The translations under genes and the position numbers were made by a program. The notes below the pieces were generated by a model that saw only the letters and a list, made by a program, of their open reading frames with translations, was not told where the DNA came from and did not search any database. 64,000 nt of DNA from Ctena decussata (lineage: Eukaryota > Mollusca > Bivalvia > Lucinida > Lucinidae). The stretch covers positions 11,192,803-11,256,802 of the forward strand of contig OZ022515.1 of assembly GCA_963989385.1 (NCBI GenBank), given 5' to 3'. The stretch's first letter is position 1. Each line of letters begins with the position of its first letter. This document shows positions 42,493 to 54,950 of this stretch, piece by piece.

Positions 42493-45400
42493 ACCTTAAG
42501 TTAGTGGACGAATACTAGTGGTTAACACTGTCCCACTTTCACTTCAGCAGCCAATCACATCGACGACACCGGCCGACTTCGCCTAGATTTCGTGCTTCCC
42601 TTCTTGGCTAGGAATCTTGCACAAGTGGCGTTGTAATTGGGCCTCTACCCGGGTTAGTATTAACCTGGAGATGTATATAGTATCTCCAGGTGAGACGTGG
42701 CTCTAAGCCCAAACAGTTGACTGCCGGACTTGAAGTGCCTAAAAATAACGAACTTACACTTAATATATTATAACAACATAATAACAATACGTACGACCTG
42801 GGCCTGTCTTGGAAATACCATTCAACGCCCTCGGCGAATGCCGAGCATAACGTGCACACGCCAGCCATGTCACTAGACACAACTCGCGCTCACGATGTAA
42901 AGCCAAAACTGTGCTTACCAATAGACCTTTTTCACATTGTTTCTGCGCATGCGTATGCCGCTCATGAGACGCGTTATTTCCCGATAATAGGCGAGACTTT
43001 ACACCGAGGGGGCTTATGGATTGATACTTCCTATGTAATGACTGACAAATAATTGTTTGAATCATCTATATTCACATTTCTTTTTGTCCCAATGATGCCT
43101 TATTTACTATTTTCATTTTCGACAGTGATTTAAAGCTAATATAATAAATACTTGTATTTAAGCTATAAATTTCAAAGAAATCACGTCAAAAGATACGCAG
43201 AAAACTCAGAAAAGGTGTACGTCCAATACAAAAGTCAAGTCGCGAAACAGATTAATTCGAAATTCAGAGTTCAAATGCAGATCATTTATTTATTTATCTA
43301 TTAATTAACTGAAATACGCTTTCTGTTGTTGTTTTTTTTGTTTTGCTTTTTTTTAATGAAGCCTGAACTAAATGAAAATCATTCATGTATGAGGTTGAAA
43401 TTTTTCAATCGAAACAAAATAAATAAGTGAAACTTAACATTCAAGAGATGAAATAATCTCCCAAATTAGCGTGTAAATCGTCTTGTGTCATATTTTTTTA
43501 TTTTTTTGCTAGTTATCAGAAGGTTTGACATACACTATCACTTATTTATTGACAATAAACGCAATCAACGGAGAATGTAATACGTTGACACCGCCGACAG
43601 TATTTCATACTTTAGTGGGTGATATTGATATCGCATAATTAGCAGATACTTGCAATCGGCTGATGCCGACTGTTATCCAAAACAAAACAAGTTGTTGTTG
43701 CGATTAATTAAACGGTAGAAATTTTATTATAAAATATGCAGTCACTCAATTCAAATTATTAAGCAAACAAATGTAGCTAGGCCCCTGTGTTCTTGTGTGA
43801 CGCTAATGTTCAGCTATTCATATTTCCGTAATTCAAACCAAACATGTTGATATTCATGAAATTCTAATTTGTAGAACAATACATTGTATATTTTGGCTTT
43901 ATGATTTATTTAAACACATTTCAGACACATCCACAGATCTGTGTATGTCATGTTAATTTATAATGAAGATGCGGCCAGATTCGATATCTGTCTTGTGACC
44001 AGGTTGGATGGTTTACGGCTATTTATTTTTTGTTCCATTTTGTTCCGTTTAAAAGTCAAAATATGTTTTCAAAAAGATAAAACAAAAAATATTAAAAACA
44101 AACCGACGATTAATGAGAGAGGCCGATGTCATCTCGAAAGAAACTGCCGTGGCTAGCATTTTTTCTGTCCCTGTTTTAATACCATTATATTATTCTTGAT
44201 ATAAATAGTTTGGTACATACTGTCCTAAAACATTATTTTGATATTCCTTTTAGTGAAAGGGTGATGTTTTAATGATTTAAAAAGTAATTTACCAAAGTAT
44301 TTATGATTAAAACCAATTTATACCAAAGTTTTGTATTGCGCAGCCGATATTTGCCTCTGCCATTTGTACTTTATTTTTAAGAAGGGCTATCTTTGTCCAA
44401 AAACAAATATTCATCATTGAACAATCTTTCAAAAACTCAAGGAATCACAATTCATATTCCATTTAAATGGTTATTTCGCACGAAAAATATTCAAAATTCT
44501 AAAACCAACACATCTCTTCCTGCCAGGCCAGATCATCACTGCCCCATATAACTTTCCAGGTAAATATTCGTATCTCCATTGAAGAGTAGCCGGCAAGGGA
44601 GATAACAATGTGAAAAAGTTCTAGTCCGCCAATGAAGAAACGTAGATCCTACCACACATGTGCGTCGAAGGATCTGACGTCAAACATTGTCAAGAAGTAT
44701 ACTGACGTCAACAGGTATGACCATGACATATCCCACATAAAACATGAATGATCAAAACAATGACCTTTTTACATTAAATTGATTTACTAAAAATCTTACT
44801 CGCAAATGTATTAATTCATTTCTTTAAACTAAGCGTATGACCATTTGCCATAGAATATATCCTTTGAATAGCTTAATAAGTGTTTCTAACACATTTGCAG
44901 TCATTACGTTTGATCTGCTATCATGACGCCAATGATGTCATACCATATGACGTCATCTAGTGAAGGCAAATCAAACACATAACGACCAAATGTTACCGTC
45001 ATAACATATGGAAAAAACCTTAATAGGCCACGTGAGGTATTCACCGATAATTAATGCGTGACGGATAGCCCACCTGTCAAAATTATCGTGCTTGGTAGCC
45101 ATGCTGTTTAGCCATCATGCACTATGTGTCCATGGTAATGTCATCATCAAACAATCTTGTGACATCATCATGAGATAATAAGCAAATAAATCATACAACT
45201 TTCAATTATTGATTATCTGTGTGTGAGTAGCACAGAGCAAAACAAGCACACTGTATAAACCAAGTCTACCAATTTTCTTCTTGGGTGGTGAACAATTATG
45301 TCCTTTGACTGCACATTCCTGCCCAAATATCATATTTTCTCAAAATCTTTGTATAGAGTTTTTATGCAAGTAAACCCATTATAACTCTGATTTCCATTCA

Positions 45401-46295
45401 CTTCAGGTCTCATTTACAAGCAGGAATGATACGGTAGCCTGTTTTATTTTTAATGACCCGATAAAAAGAGCATGTACATTGTAAATGTTATTCAACTCGG
45501 TTTACACTCTGAATGAGCTGGTTTCCATCTGCATAAAAGCGTTTGAGCCCTCTGCAAGGCTGAAAAATAAGTTCACAGTCATTTTAAATAAAAAATACTG
45601 TCAAAGCAACACTTGAACAGTTCATTGCATAATATCCTTGAAACCTGTGTCAAGGTTGTCCATCAGTTACAGTTGGATAGTTAACAACAACAATAATGAT
45701 AGTGAACAGCATATCATTTCTTCTCTCACAGAACCAATTCATGGCGCTTTGAATTGTAAGACGACAGACCATTGTTCCCCATTAAATGGTAAAAACGAAC
45801 TATGAAAGACCGGATTTTGCTATTCTGAAATATTTATAATTTAATTAGGGCACAGTTCGGATTAGTTTTGTCTGTAATTCAAGTTCAGTTATATCCACCA
45901 GAAAATTTCTATTTAACCCTTTGATGCCTAGCGTCTCATTAAAAAAGACATTATCAACAAATGTAGACCCAGATCAGACGCTGCAGAACGCGGGACCAGA
46001 GTCTGCACTGTTTAATAAAGTTAACAGCATTTTTTTATCAAAATGATAAAAAAATATACAAGACTTCCCTAAAATGATGAATAGACTTATCGAATTTATA
46101 CGGATATAAGAGTCCATAGTGCATATTTATAGCGTACGGATATGATAGGAGGCAATGTCAGACTACAGTGCAGAGTGCAAGAACTATTACTTACAACTCA
46201 ATGGATGACTTGCGAATTTACCATCTTATTAATAGCATTGCTATCATATCAGGGCAAAGGCAGAGAAATAGCGTAAGTCTGTGTGCAATGGAACT
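42493..46295. other. Long apparently non-repetitive intergenic region
   Basis: No recognisable gene or family-level repeat. Small hairpin CCTGGAGAT/ATCTCCAGG at 42667-42693. TGACGTCA-type words cluster at 44680-44710 and 44930-44960. Near 45960-46013 GTAGACCCAGATCAGAC and GAGTCTGCACTGTTT resemble the hairpin family of 39530. Exons too short to recognise cannot be excluded. Confidence 0.4.
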
Positions 46296-46378
46296 GGAAA
46301 GATGTCCGCCTACAGCGGGTCTCGAACCAAGGATCGCTAGGCCAGAAGGCCAGCGCTTAACCTATTGAGCTGCCGAGG
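46296..46378 (-). mobile_element. tRNA-derived SINE head, family 5
   Basis: The minus strand reads CGGCAGCTCAATAGGTTAAG (A-box), then GGTTCGAGACCCGC (B-box and T-arm), then GGCGGA. Related to the head at 55716-55790. Not a credible tRNA gene. Confidence 0.65.
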
Positions 46379-46639
46379 ATCTCTGATAGTATTTATGTTC
46401 TGTATAAAAATGGCCGACTTGGTTTAAACAATATTTATTCATATAAACAGCAATCAAAATAATGTATACAAGAGTCTAACACAGTGCGCCTATAGAAGCA
46501 ATGGAAAGTGTCCGTGTTTTATTCTGCAACAATTCACTGTCTCAGAGCGCGTGAGTCTAATTGCTAATGTCACTGGCATTACTGACGTAATTTTGTGACG
46601 TTTTGAGACGTTAGACGGTGTAACGTGTCTTTTTTCTTC

Positions 46640-48000
46640 TAATATCGCCATAAAAACGTATGTTTACCTTAGATACAGTCAAGAATATTGGCGGGAGCAT
46701 GAACGCGCTGGCAGGCAGGTTGGGAGAGTTTGAATAAAAAGAATACTTTATCAGCGTTTTAGAATGTTAGAATTGAAATAGCTCAGCTCTAGCATTGAAT
46801 TGTTTGGAAATAATTCACTGTTTGTCGGTCAGTTGTAAGAAGATATATCACTCGCGCTCCGCGCTCGTGATATTAGGGTAACTCGCCCTTAAGTCGAACT
46901 TGCCCTTAAGTCGAACAATTTAAACTGATAATACATGTATTAACGTTTCAACTTGGTGGGTCATTACCTGCTAAGATACCAGACGTTACCTTAATGTATG
47001 AACAATATGCATAAACTGAGACTCCCAAATATAAAGCTCCCAGCATTATACGACTAGCAGTCGTCGCAACTCATCCCTATCAAGCTGTTTCTAAATTTCA
47101 TAATTTTGATTTTTATAAATTTTGTAAAATACTTAATATTATGTAGCAAAAAGGGTCTTAGTACATGAAATCTAATAGTTTTGTTAAACTAATCCATGGC
47201 TCTCAATGATCGAAAAGATAACTTTTTATTGGTCAAAATAAGTAAAATTAACAAAAATTTTCACGATTAACACAAACCTATGCTTCGTCATTGAGTCGAA
47301 CACCGATTCGCCCGAAAGTCGGGCATATAGTTTCAGAGACAGTTTACTCACTGAATTACTAGCAAATACATTCAGTCAGAGACTAATTGCACAAACACAT
47401 CTTCCTCTTTTCTTTTATGCACGCAGTAAGGGTGGACGCTTATCATAAACGAAACAGCACACATGGTAACTGAGCCCCTTAAACGAATGTTTTTCTACAT
47501 GCACCAGGGGTCACAGGGTGGATTTATCTGCATTTACGTACATTGCTGTGTGTCTCATTATCTCCTAAAGCGTGCTTTAAAATGACATCAAACAAAAATG
47601 ATTTAAAAATATGTAATTTAAAAAATGCGGATTTACTGGATATCACAGACCCTACATGAGGTTGTCCTATAACGGCTGATTCAGTATATCTGTTCGAGTC
47701 AGGGACAAGTCTTTTCGACTTAAGGGCTAATTTGGGTAGGTGGATAAAAACCCTTATTATTCCCTTATTTCACGAAGTATGACTAAACGGTTGCAGCATT
47801 TTGGTGCTTGGAAAGCTGCGCTAGCTATTGCATGACCCAAACACGATGTGGGTCAATAGCCAGGGTCTGTAAGCGCAAGACAATACAAAAGGTGTTCGAC
47901 TCAAGGGCGAACTACCCTATCTACTTTACAACTGACCTCCAAACAGTGAATTATTACTCAACAATTCACTGCTAGAGCTGATCTATTTCTTAAACAATAA
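46640..48000. mobile_element. Foldback (CAGTGAATTATT family) containing a nested transposon
   Basis: The left arm 46766-46847 (GTTAGAATTGAAATAG ... TTCACTGTTTGTCGGTCAGT) is matched inversely by the right arm 47918-47995. The centre is split by a TA-flanked 1042-bp element. The left side ends in its own GC-rich palindrome, ATATCACTCGCGC/GCGCTCGTGATAT. A second copy of this family is at 30096-30630. Confidence 0.88.
46876..47917. mobile_element. Non-autonomous TIR DNA transposon, 1042 bp, TA target
   Basis: Terminal repeats GGGTAACTCGCCCTTAAGTC / GACTCAAGGGCGAACTACCC, flanked by TA at 46874-46875 and 47918-47919. More GTCGAAC...GGGC words occur inside (46910, 47295, 47690). No transposase frame. 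The TA duplication suggests the Tc1/mariner superfamily. Confidence 0.85.
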
Positions 48001-48104
48001 GCAAATAGGATCTGAACGAAAGTGCATTGCTTATAAAAGTCATTTCCTTAAAGTGGCTGACTTACAACAGAATAGGTCCAACTGAAGCGTCCTCCTAAGA
48101 CCCG

Positions 48105-48245
48105 CGGTCCCGCTGGAGGCGGAAATTTCTCCTACTGTAAGCATGGTTCCATTGCACAGAAACTTTCATTATCACTGTCCAATCGTCCTGATATGGCTGA
48201 AATACTATTTAAAAGGGCGTAAAATCGCAATTCATACACTCATAT
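48105..48245 (+). mobile_element. SINE family 5, body copy
   Basis: GAGGCGGAAAT, TTTCATTATCACTGTCCAAT, CGTCCTGATATG and AAAAGGGCGTAAAATCGCA align with 55785-55895. The tRNA head is eroded. Confidence 0.65.
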
Positions 48246-48321
48246 GTCTAAAGAACCGTCTGAGTGGGTTCCGAGAGTACGTCTGCCCTAGCTGCTATTT
48301 CAATCTATATACCGTTTATAT

Positions 48322-48515
48322 TCGGCTATAAGACGCATGTCTTCTCTATAGACTGACCCAAATATCTAAATAAGACTATGAAAACTCCATTGTTATATGG
48401 GTTTTGCCCTACCAAAACAATCCCAAAAATCTAGATCCGTCTTATAAGACGATTGTTATAAGGGATTGTTTTGGAAGGGGAAAAACTCCATCTTATAAGC
48501 GAAGACATACAATAC
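48322..48515. mobile_element. Hairpin element with GTCTTATAAG words
   Basis: GGCTATAAGACGCATGTCTTC near the left, CTTATAAGCGAAGACATAC near the right. Inner AAAACAATCCC / GGGATTGTTTT pair. A related segment (CCGTCTTATAACTCAACAAATACGG region) lies at 51365-51495. Confidence 0.6.
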
Positions 48516-48767
48516 ATATAGCTGGATAACTTATGGTATTTCCAAGGAAATTTGAATGGATCGTGTCTGGCAGAGCGTTAAGTAAGAGCTATTAAAACGT
48601 TATGATTGCATAGTTTATGGATGTGTTCTCTGTCCTATTTATCTAAATTGAGACAAAGTATTTTGGGTCAGTGACTGTCCCAGTTGTCTTTGCCAAGAAT
48701 TTGTCTCAAGGACTTGTAGCAATAAGGCATTTCCTTGTATATTCCGGAAATTATTGGTGCGTTACAG

Positions 48768-48815
48768 CCAAAAGCTTAGAATGTCCGCGAGGGCGTGTGG
48801 CAGTATCGATAGATA
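48768..48815. repeat. Dispersed repeat AGAATGTCCGCGAGGGCGTG with GATA tail
   Basis: Inverted second copy at about 56570-56622. Both continue into GATAGATAG- or GATAGAGATAG-like sequence, as in 3' ends of some retroelements. Confidence 0.65.
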
Positions 48816-48967
48816 GATAGAAAAGTGAACGATTTCGCTTTTGGCTATAATGCAGCTTTTACTTTATTTATACGATGAGTAGACACGTAGAGTATTTTAT
48901 TCTCATCACATTTTGTTGTCACAATGCTACGGGAAAACCTAGCCTTCAAAAAACGAGCGCTTATTAG

Positions 48968-49062
48968 GGAAGAGTCTGATTACATTGGGTGGAATGCTCA
49001 GACTGATCTGTGTCTGCGCTTTGCGCACAACCACTTTGTTGGTTTTCTCGTGTCGAGACGCA
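48968..49062. mobile_element. MITE, 238-bp family, right-half fragment
   Basis: AGAGTCTGATTACATTGGG to TTCTCGTGTCGAGACGCA: only the right arm remains. Confidence 0.88.
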
Positions 49063-49314
49063 TTTATAAAAAGTACTACATGTATATACGAAAAGGGTTT
49101 TTTTTGGACGGACACACAGCGCCAAGTGTGTGCAACTATGGTTACGTACCGTTGAGCCACTTGGGGAACGTCGATAAGAGAATTGAACTGAACTGAAAAT
49201 ATACGAAAAGCCCAAACTGGCTCAGTACGTGTAATATATAAGAAGACTCGAGAGTTGCTCACTTGTTCTAGTTTATATTATTTTTTATATTTTATGGTCA
49301 TTACTGCTTTTTAG

Positions 49315-49620
49315 CTCGCCGATACGAATGTACTGGACGAACTATTGCATTGCCCCCGGCGTCGTCCGTCGTCCGTCAACAATTTCAAACGACTTCTCCT
49401 CTGAAACCGCTGGGCCGATTGTAACCAAATTACATATGTTGTCTCCAGGTGACTTAGGAACGAAAAGTTGTTCAAGCGGTCCTGTTCACATCACCAACAT
49501 GGCCGCCATGCCCATATATGATAAAAACCTTTAAAAATCTTCTGCTCCAGAACCAATAGGCCGATTGCTTTGAAACTTGGTGTGTAGCATCGGGTACGCA
49601 AGTACTACCAAAATTATACA
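49315..49620. repeat. Dispersed repeat with GTCCGTCGTCCGTC and ACTTCTCCTCTGAAACC
   Basis: TCGTCCGTCGTCCGTCAACA, then CTCTGAAACCGCTGGGCCGA. A partial tandem second unit, CTCCAGAACCAATAGGCCGA, starts at about 49546. Non-coding repeat text. Confidence 0.6.
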
Positions 49621-49877
49621 AATTATGACATTGGATTAATTTTGACCTTTTTAACGGTAAGGATTAATTTGATTTCTGTAGCCTTTATATCGGAACATGC
49701 TAGAACATAAGATTTCTTGGAAACTGTTTAAGATTTTGACCTATAAAATAGGTATATACAGTCATCTTAATAAGTACATGAACATTTATAAGTACAAGAG
49801 GTCAAGGTCATTCCTTGACATTTGACCCTGGTCTCTCATATTTTGACGATTTCACACATCACCCCAAAAGCCACTGA

Positions 49878-49914
49878 GCCACATGCACTTTGTTGGTTTT
49901 GTCGTGTCCCGGCT
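49878..49914. mobile_element. MITE, 238-bp family, terminal fragment
   Basis: GCCACATGCACTTTGTTGG then TTTTGTCGTGTCCCGGCT: the last 37 bp of the element. Confidence 0.75.
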
Positions 49915-50453
49915 TTTTTGTCCCTGCAACCTTGTTAAACGTATTTCTTTTGTCTCACAGACTGAAAGAAATTGCTGATCAGAAATAAATGGATGGAAAC
50001 AAATTGCTGCTTAGCGTAACAATTTGGTCAATCGTCTACGATCATCTGTTGTTATTCAAGTCTGATTGGAGTAGGTCAAAAAGCGGGGCAAACAAAGTAA
50101 AATGCAATTTAGCAATTTATTGGCTCAATGTCTATCTCATATATTTACATATTATGCGACATCGGTCGAACATCTTCCGTCTGATACTGGGATCAGATTT
50201 TGAAGAAATTGGACTCCCAAATAAATGACTTTTCGATCTGGAGGGGCGGGGTAGGGGGGGGGTGGAGGGGAAGGAATTAAGCACTATGTTTCTCTTATAA
50301 GAAGTACCTGTTACCTAAGACTATTTTTGGAGTGAATGAAGCAAACAGTTCAGTAGTCTTTTAACCTTGTTCACTTTCGGATGTCGTGATCTCTTTTCTG
50401 GTTAATTGCAAAAGTATAACAAAGTTACCAGAATAATGAAATGAATAATAATT
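49915..50453. other. Intergenic; G-rich tract only
   Basis: GGGGTAGGGGGGGGGTGGAGGGG at about 50248-50270; no gene. Confidence 0.5.
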
Positions 50454-50691
50454 TGAGCCGCGACATGAGAAAACCAACAATGTGGTTGTGCGCCCAGCAC
50501 AGACTCTGATTAGCTTGGGCATACTCCCAGTTTCATCAAACTATTTGCTTAGCGCTTTAAGGGTAGCTAAGGGTCTAAGCTACCTTCATGCGGACAGCAA
50601 AGACTCTGATCAGACTGGGCGGATGCCCAGGCTGATTTGAGTCTGCGCTGGGCGCACAACCACATTGTTGGTTTTGTCGTGTCGCGGCTCA
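50454..50691. mobile_element. MITE, 238-bp family, copy K (full length)
   Basis: TGAGCCGCGACATGAGAAAA to GTCGTGTCGCGGCTCA, 238 bp. Left flank AATT, right flank AATATAATT. Confidence 0.95.
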
Positions 50692-51219
50692 AATATAATT
50701 GATGTTTCTAGAGGGCTCATTAGCCTACACAACAAACATCTTTCTTTTATTCTTCTTCTTCTTCTAGATTTGCCTAATGAAAAGTATAACAATTAATGGT
50801 TTAAAGAGCTGCCCACGGCGGTCAGGGTACTAATTTTGAGATAAACTTAAATGTTCATGCTATATAGAAATGGAGCTGTAACCTAGTTTCAACAAGAGGT
50901 AAACGAACTATTGTCTTAATAGAAGATCTTACATGAGTGGTCATTTCATATGAATGTTTATTAAACGAGCCTTCGGTGAGTTTCATAAATTTCATATGAA
51001 AGGAATACGAGTGTAAAATTCTGTTTATCATATCACTCTTTGAAATAGGATCTTATCGCCTTCAAAATTGACATTATTTCAACAAGAAAACGCATTGTTG
51101 ACATGAACGTTGGTAATCGCGTTACAGGTACGCGCCAAAATGCTATTTCATGTGTGATCATACGATTTTTATGATACGACGTTAATCCACTGAATAACAG
51201 TCATATGATAAATTTTGTT
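50692..51219. other. Intergenic; nothing recognised
   Basis: Some sequence recurs at 51480-51640 (GGGCTGTCCATAGAGATCAGG compared with GAGCTGCCCACGGCGGTCAG, then ACTCATTTT and TTCATGC). A roughly 120-bp diverged duplication is therefore likely. Confidence 0.45.
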
Positions 51220-51303
51220 ATAAGACGGAGGTTTACCCTTCCTAAATTACAGCAAATATGTAAAGAAGTCTTGTGAATCTTAGCTTTAAGAATATAATGT
51301 AGT

Positions 51304-51304
<1 letters not shown>

Positions 51305-51346
<42 letters not shown>

Positions 51347-51358
51347 TTCTCTCTCTCA
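51305..51358. repeat. CT microsatellite
   Basis: About 26 CT units with two TTTCT interruptions. Confidence 0.97.
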
Positions 51359-51889
51359 CAAAAACCGTCCCAAATATCTAGACCCGTCTTCAAATACAAT
51401 CCCAAAGATCTAGTCTTCCAAGACGGATCAAGATCCTTAAGATTGTTTTAAAAGTGAAAAAATAACCGTCTTATAACTCAACAAATACGGTTTCTCCACT
51501 TTTCTTATATTTATGCTTAATGGAAAGTATGACTATATATGCTTTATAGGGCTGTCCATAGAGATCAGGGTACTCATTTTAGGGTACACATGGACTCATT
51601 GTTCATGCCATTTAGAAACAAAGCTGGTACATAATTTCAACAAGAGGTGCATTAATATTTCTTCTACGGGGAAATGCTAACAGTTAACTTGTGTTACATG
51701 TGTCTTAAAATAAATTCAGAAAGATGATCCTTTGGAAGCAAGGAACAAGTATTCTTGTAAACTGAGTGCCTTAACCCTGTTATGCAACAATTTTGTTTGA
51801 CTGCTTTTTATCATGCGGAAAAATAAAGCCCTCATCACAAATCGTTATCAATAGTGTGTTTACTTTCGTGTTTAAATGACAATAAAACG

Positions 51890-52075
51890 TTCGACATGTA
51901 TACCTTATGCCATAGCATTAAAACGAGATATGTATGTACGTTATGCCATAGCACTATCACTATGTATTTATACATTATGTCATAGCACTGACACGTTATA
52001 TGTATACATTATGCCATAGCACTAACATTAGGAATAATGTATACGCGTTGCCATAGCACTGACACAATATATACA
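51890..52075. repeat. 34-40 bp array with ATGCCATAGCACTAACAC, block 1
   Basis: Units TATGTATACATTATGCCATA plus GCACT(A/G)ACAC. About five copies. Confidence 0.88.
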
Positions 52076-52764
52076 GAACGAAATAAAAAAATAAAAAAAT
52101 AAATGCTACATGTACTTTTAATACATGTTCTCTTTAAACTAAATTAAGATTTTGCATATTGCATTATATTTCTAACTGTAAAAAGGTATTCTGAGTTTAA
52201 AAAATTGAATATCACAAAAAAAGAAAAGAACAACCAAAAAAAAAAAAAACTGTTTGAGTAATTTCTCCACATCAGTTTGATTCAATGAGGGGTCAGAATT
52301 CGAGAGTGCGATTTTGAGATGCTTTCTGAAGTCCCGTATTTCACTAAAGTCGTCAGCCTATATGAGCTAGTCACTTCTGAGACGTTTATCAGGCACTACT
52401 TGTCACGAAAATGGTCCAAACGCCGCTTCCAAAGTGTTGATCCGTGAAGCACAAGGCTTAGAATATCGCTTTTCAAGGTCGCTTGACTCTCATGCTATGC
52501 ACTAAAAATCCGATAGACAATGCAAGGTGACGACATACTATGAACAATTAATCAGTTTGAACAAACTTTTTTTTATCTTGGCCGTTCTCTGGACAAAATG
52601 GAAAAAGATCCATGACTTGAAATTTTTATTGAAAGGCACTTGTTAATCGGAGTAAATGATTTGCTATACTTTTAATTGCAAGGGAGACAATTTCAAAGAC
52701 AAAAAATCTTTAACATCCGTTTTCTTTGAACTGCTTGTTAAATGTCATAACATCCAATGGGGTT
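52076..52764. other. Intergenic with A-rich tracts
   Basis: A-tracts at 52082-52105 and 52215-52250. No gene. Confidence 0.5.
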
Positions 52765-53075
52765 CTTATAGGCGGTTAACACTAGATATGTATACATTAT
52801 GCCATAACACGTATACTTGATGTGTATATATTTAGCCATAACACGTATACTAGATATTTTTATGTTATGTCATAACAGCGACACTAGCTATGTATGTATT
52901 ATGCCATAGTATTAACACTACATATGTATACATTAACAGTAGATATGTTAACGTCATGCCATAGTACCGACACTAGATATGTATATATCATGTCATAGTA
53001 TTAACACTAGATATGTATGCATTATATCATACTAGATATGTCTACATTATGCCATAAAACTATCAGAAGGCTGTG
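52765..53075. repeat. 34-40 bp array, block 2
   Basis: ACACTAGATATGTATACATT and ATGCCATA words, about eight copies. Same family as 51890-52075, 700 bp away. Confidence 0.9.
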
Positions 53076-53729
53076 AGCAGATCTTTTTAGAATTTAACAA
53101 ATATACTTTTGCCAATTCAGCAATTTACAGTCCCTTCTTTTCATGGACATTATATATCTTCACCACAGACTTGAATTTTGGTATCGAAAGTGCTAACGAT
53201 TTGGCAAGTCGCGGTTTTTCTCAGTGCCAAAAGTGTAGTGATGTGAGTTTAAGGCGGCTTACGATGACTAGATTCTGATGTCACTTTGACACAACTGTCT
53301 TAGTGCATTATATTAGCAGGTGCTTTCAGATTAAGTTCCAGAATTTGACCTAATTTAAATAATACCGTAAAATTTTAAGAACTATCAGTGGAAGCAGTGT
53401 GTAGAAATGTTCTTAAACCTCCCGCAGATCTGCGCTATATTCTGTCACTCAACAGTTAAGTAGAATAAGTTATTGTGTCCGAAATTCCAAAATGACAGGC
53501 TTCATATAGCGCAATAGGTGGTAGGTGAAAGGATTATAGGTTCCAATATATATGTTCGAACATATACAGCTTTTACAATAAGGCAATAATTCATGTTACC
53601 TGCTTTAATAACATTTCATTAAAAGCTTATAGTATAATGCTTATCAGCTTCAGTTAATCTTGTCATGGCAAATTAGTTTCGTGATTAAGGGGGTGCGCCT
53701 CATGAAAAAGAACCTTACACAATTGCCCA
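53076..53729. other. Intergenic; nothing recognised
   Basis: No coding or repeat structure seen. Confidence 0.4.
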
Positions 53730-54185
53730 TGACGTCTTACAGCCCATCGACAATGTGGTGTAAGACGTCAAAGGAAGTTGTGTAAGACGTCATGGGCAGT
53801 TGTGTTAGACGTTATGCGTAGTTTTGTAAGACGTCACGGGCAGTTGTGTAAGACGTCATGGGCAGTTGTGAAAGACATCATGGGCACTTGTGTAAGACGT
53901 CATGGGCAGTTGTGTAAGACGTCACGGGCAGTTGTGTAAGACGTCATTGGCAGTTGTGTAAGGCGTCACGGGCAGTTGTGTAAGACGTCATGGGCAGTTG
54001 TGAAAGACATCATGGGCACTTGTGTAAGACGTCATGGGCAGTTGTGTAAGACGTCACGGGCAGTTGTGTAAGACGTCATTGGCAGTTGTGTAAGGCGTCA
54101 TGGGCCGTTGTGTAAGACGTCATTGGCAGTTGTGTAAGACGTCATTGGCTGTTGTGTAAGGCGTCATGGGCAGTTGTGTAAGACT
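53730..54185. repeat. 22-bp satellite with 132-bp higher-order period
   Basis: Unit AGTTGTGTAAGACGTCATGGGC, about twenty copies. The variant AAAGACATCATGGGCACTTG occurs at 53871 and at 54003, exactly 132 bp (six units) apart with the same variants following it, showing higher-order duplication. Confidence 0.96.
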
Positions 54186-54789
54186 TTGTAACACGTTACA
54201 TACGCACCCTCCTGAATTCTTAAAAGTAGTGGTGTTGCGCTTATAATCTTAAATCTTATGAGAATTTGACCTGATCAGAGTCGTCTGTGGTTGCTTCAAT
54301 GATCTGTTAAACTTGAGAAGTCTGTACACGGATATTTAAAGTCGTAATATCCCTGCACGCATTGTCGCAATCAGTTAGCATTTTCCGTACTAATCTGTCG
54401 CATTTCTCGCGGGTTAAGCTGGTAATTTTAATTCGAATAAGTTCGGCAACTATTCTTTCAATCTTCATCCGCCATCTTTATCTAAAACTGGACAATACCC
54501 GTAAGTTCATGTGCTAAATACTAGCGGTTATATCGAGCTCTCTCGAGAATGCATCACTTCTCGCGAGAATGACATGCAAGGGAAGGCTTATGTGAGTATG
54601 TGCTCTTAGCTCAAGTCAGAAGGCAGAATTTCTTTTGCTGCGGCTAATTCTAGACCTTTAATAATAATGTTTTTGAAAAGTACATCAAAAACTGCTTAGA
54701 CTGATTAGAAGACATGACAGTGAAAATGAGATTACCCTAAAGATTCTAAAATTTCGGACACTTAAAGAATTCGGGAATTGTCCTTAAAT
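54186..54789. other. Intergenic; nothing recognised
   Basis: TCTCGCGAGAATG and TTCTCGCGAGAATG words near 54541-54572; no gene seen. Confidence 0.4.
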
Positions 54790-54950
54790 GAAAATAGATT
54801 ACAGTGCAGTAATACATCCAAACGATGCAGATGGAATAGCAAACAGTGTAGACCCTGATCAGACTGCTCATTTAGTGAGCAGTGTGGTCTTGGTCTGCAG
54901 TTTTATACCAGACCTATCTGTCCCAATTCTTTGAATTCTTACGGTATGAA
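54790..54950. mobile_element. GTAGACCCTGATCAGAC hairpin family, copy 3
   Basis: ACAGTGCAGTAATACATCC, GCAAACAGTGTAGACCCTGA and TCAGACTGCTCATTTAGTGA, then GAGCAGTGTGGTCTTGGTC. A hairpin around GCTCATTTAGTGAGC. Confidence 0.8.

Noticed and set aside
53730..54185. CRISPR array (22-bp repeats)
   Set aside because: Repeats are head to tail with no spacers and with higher-order variants; a satellite.
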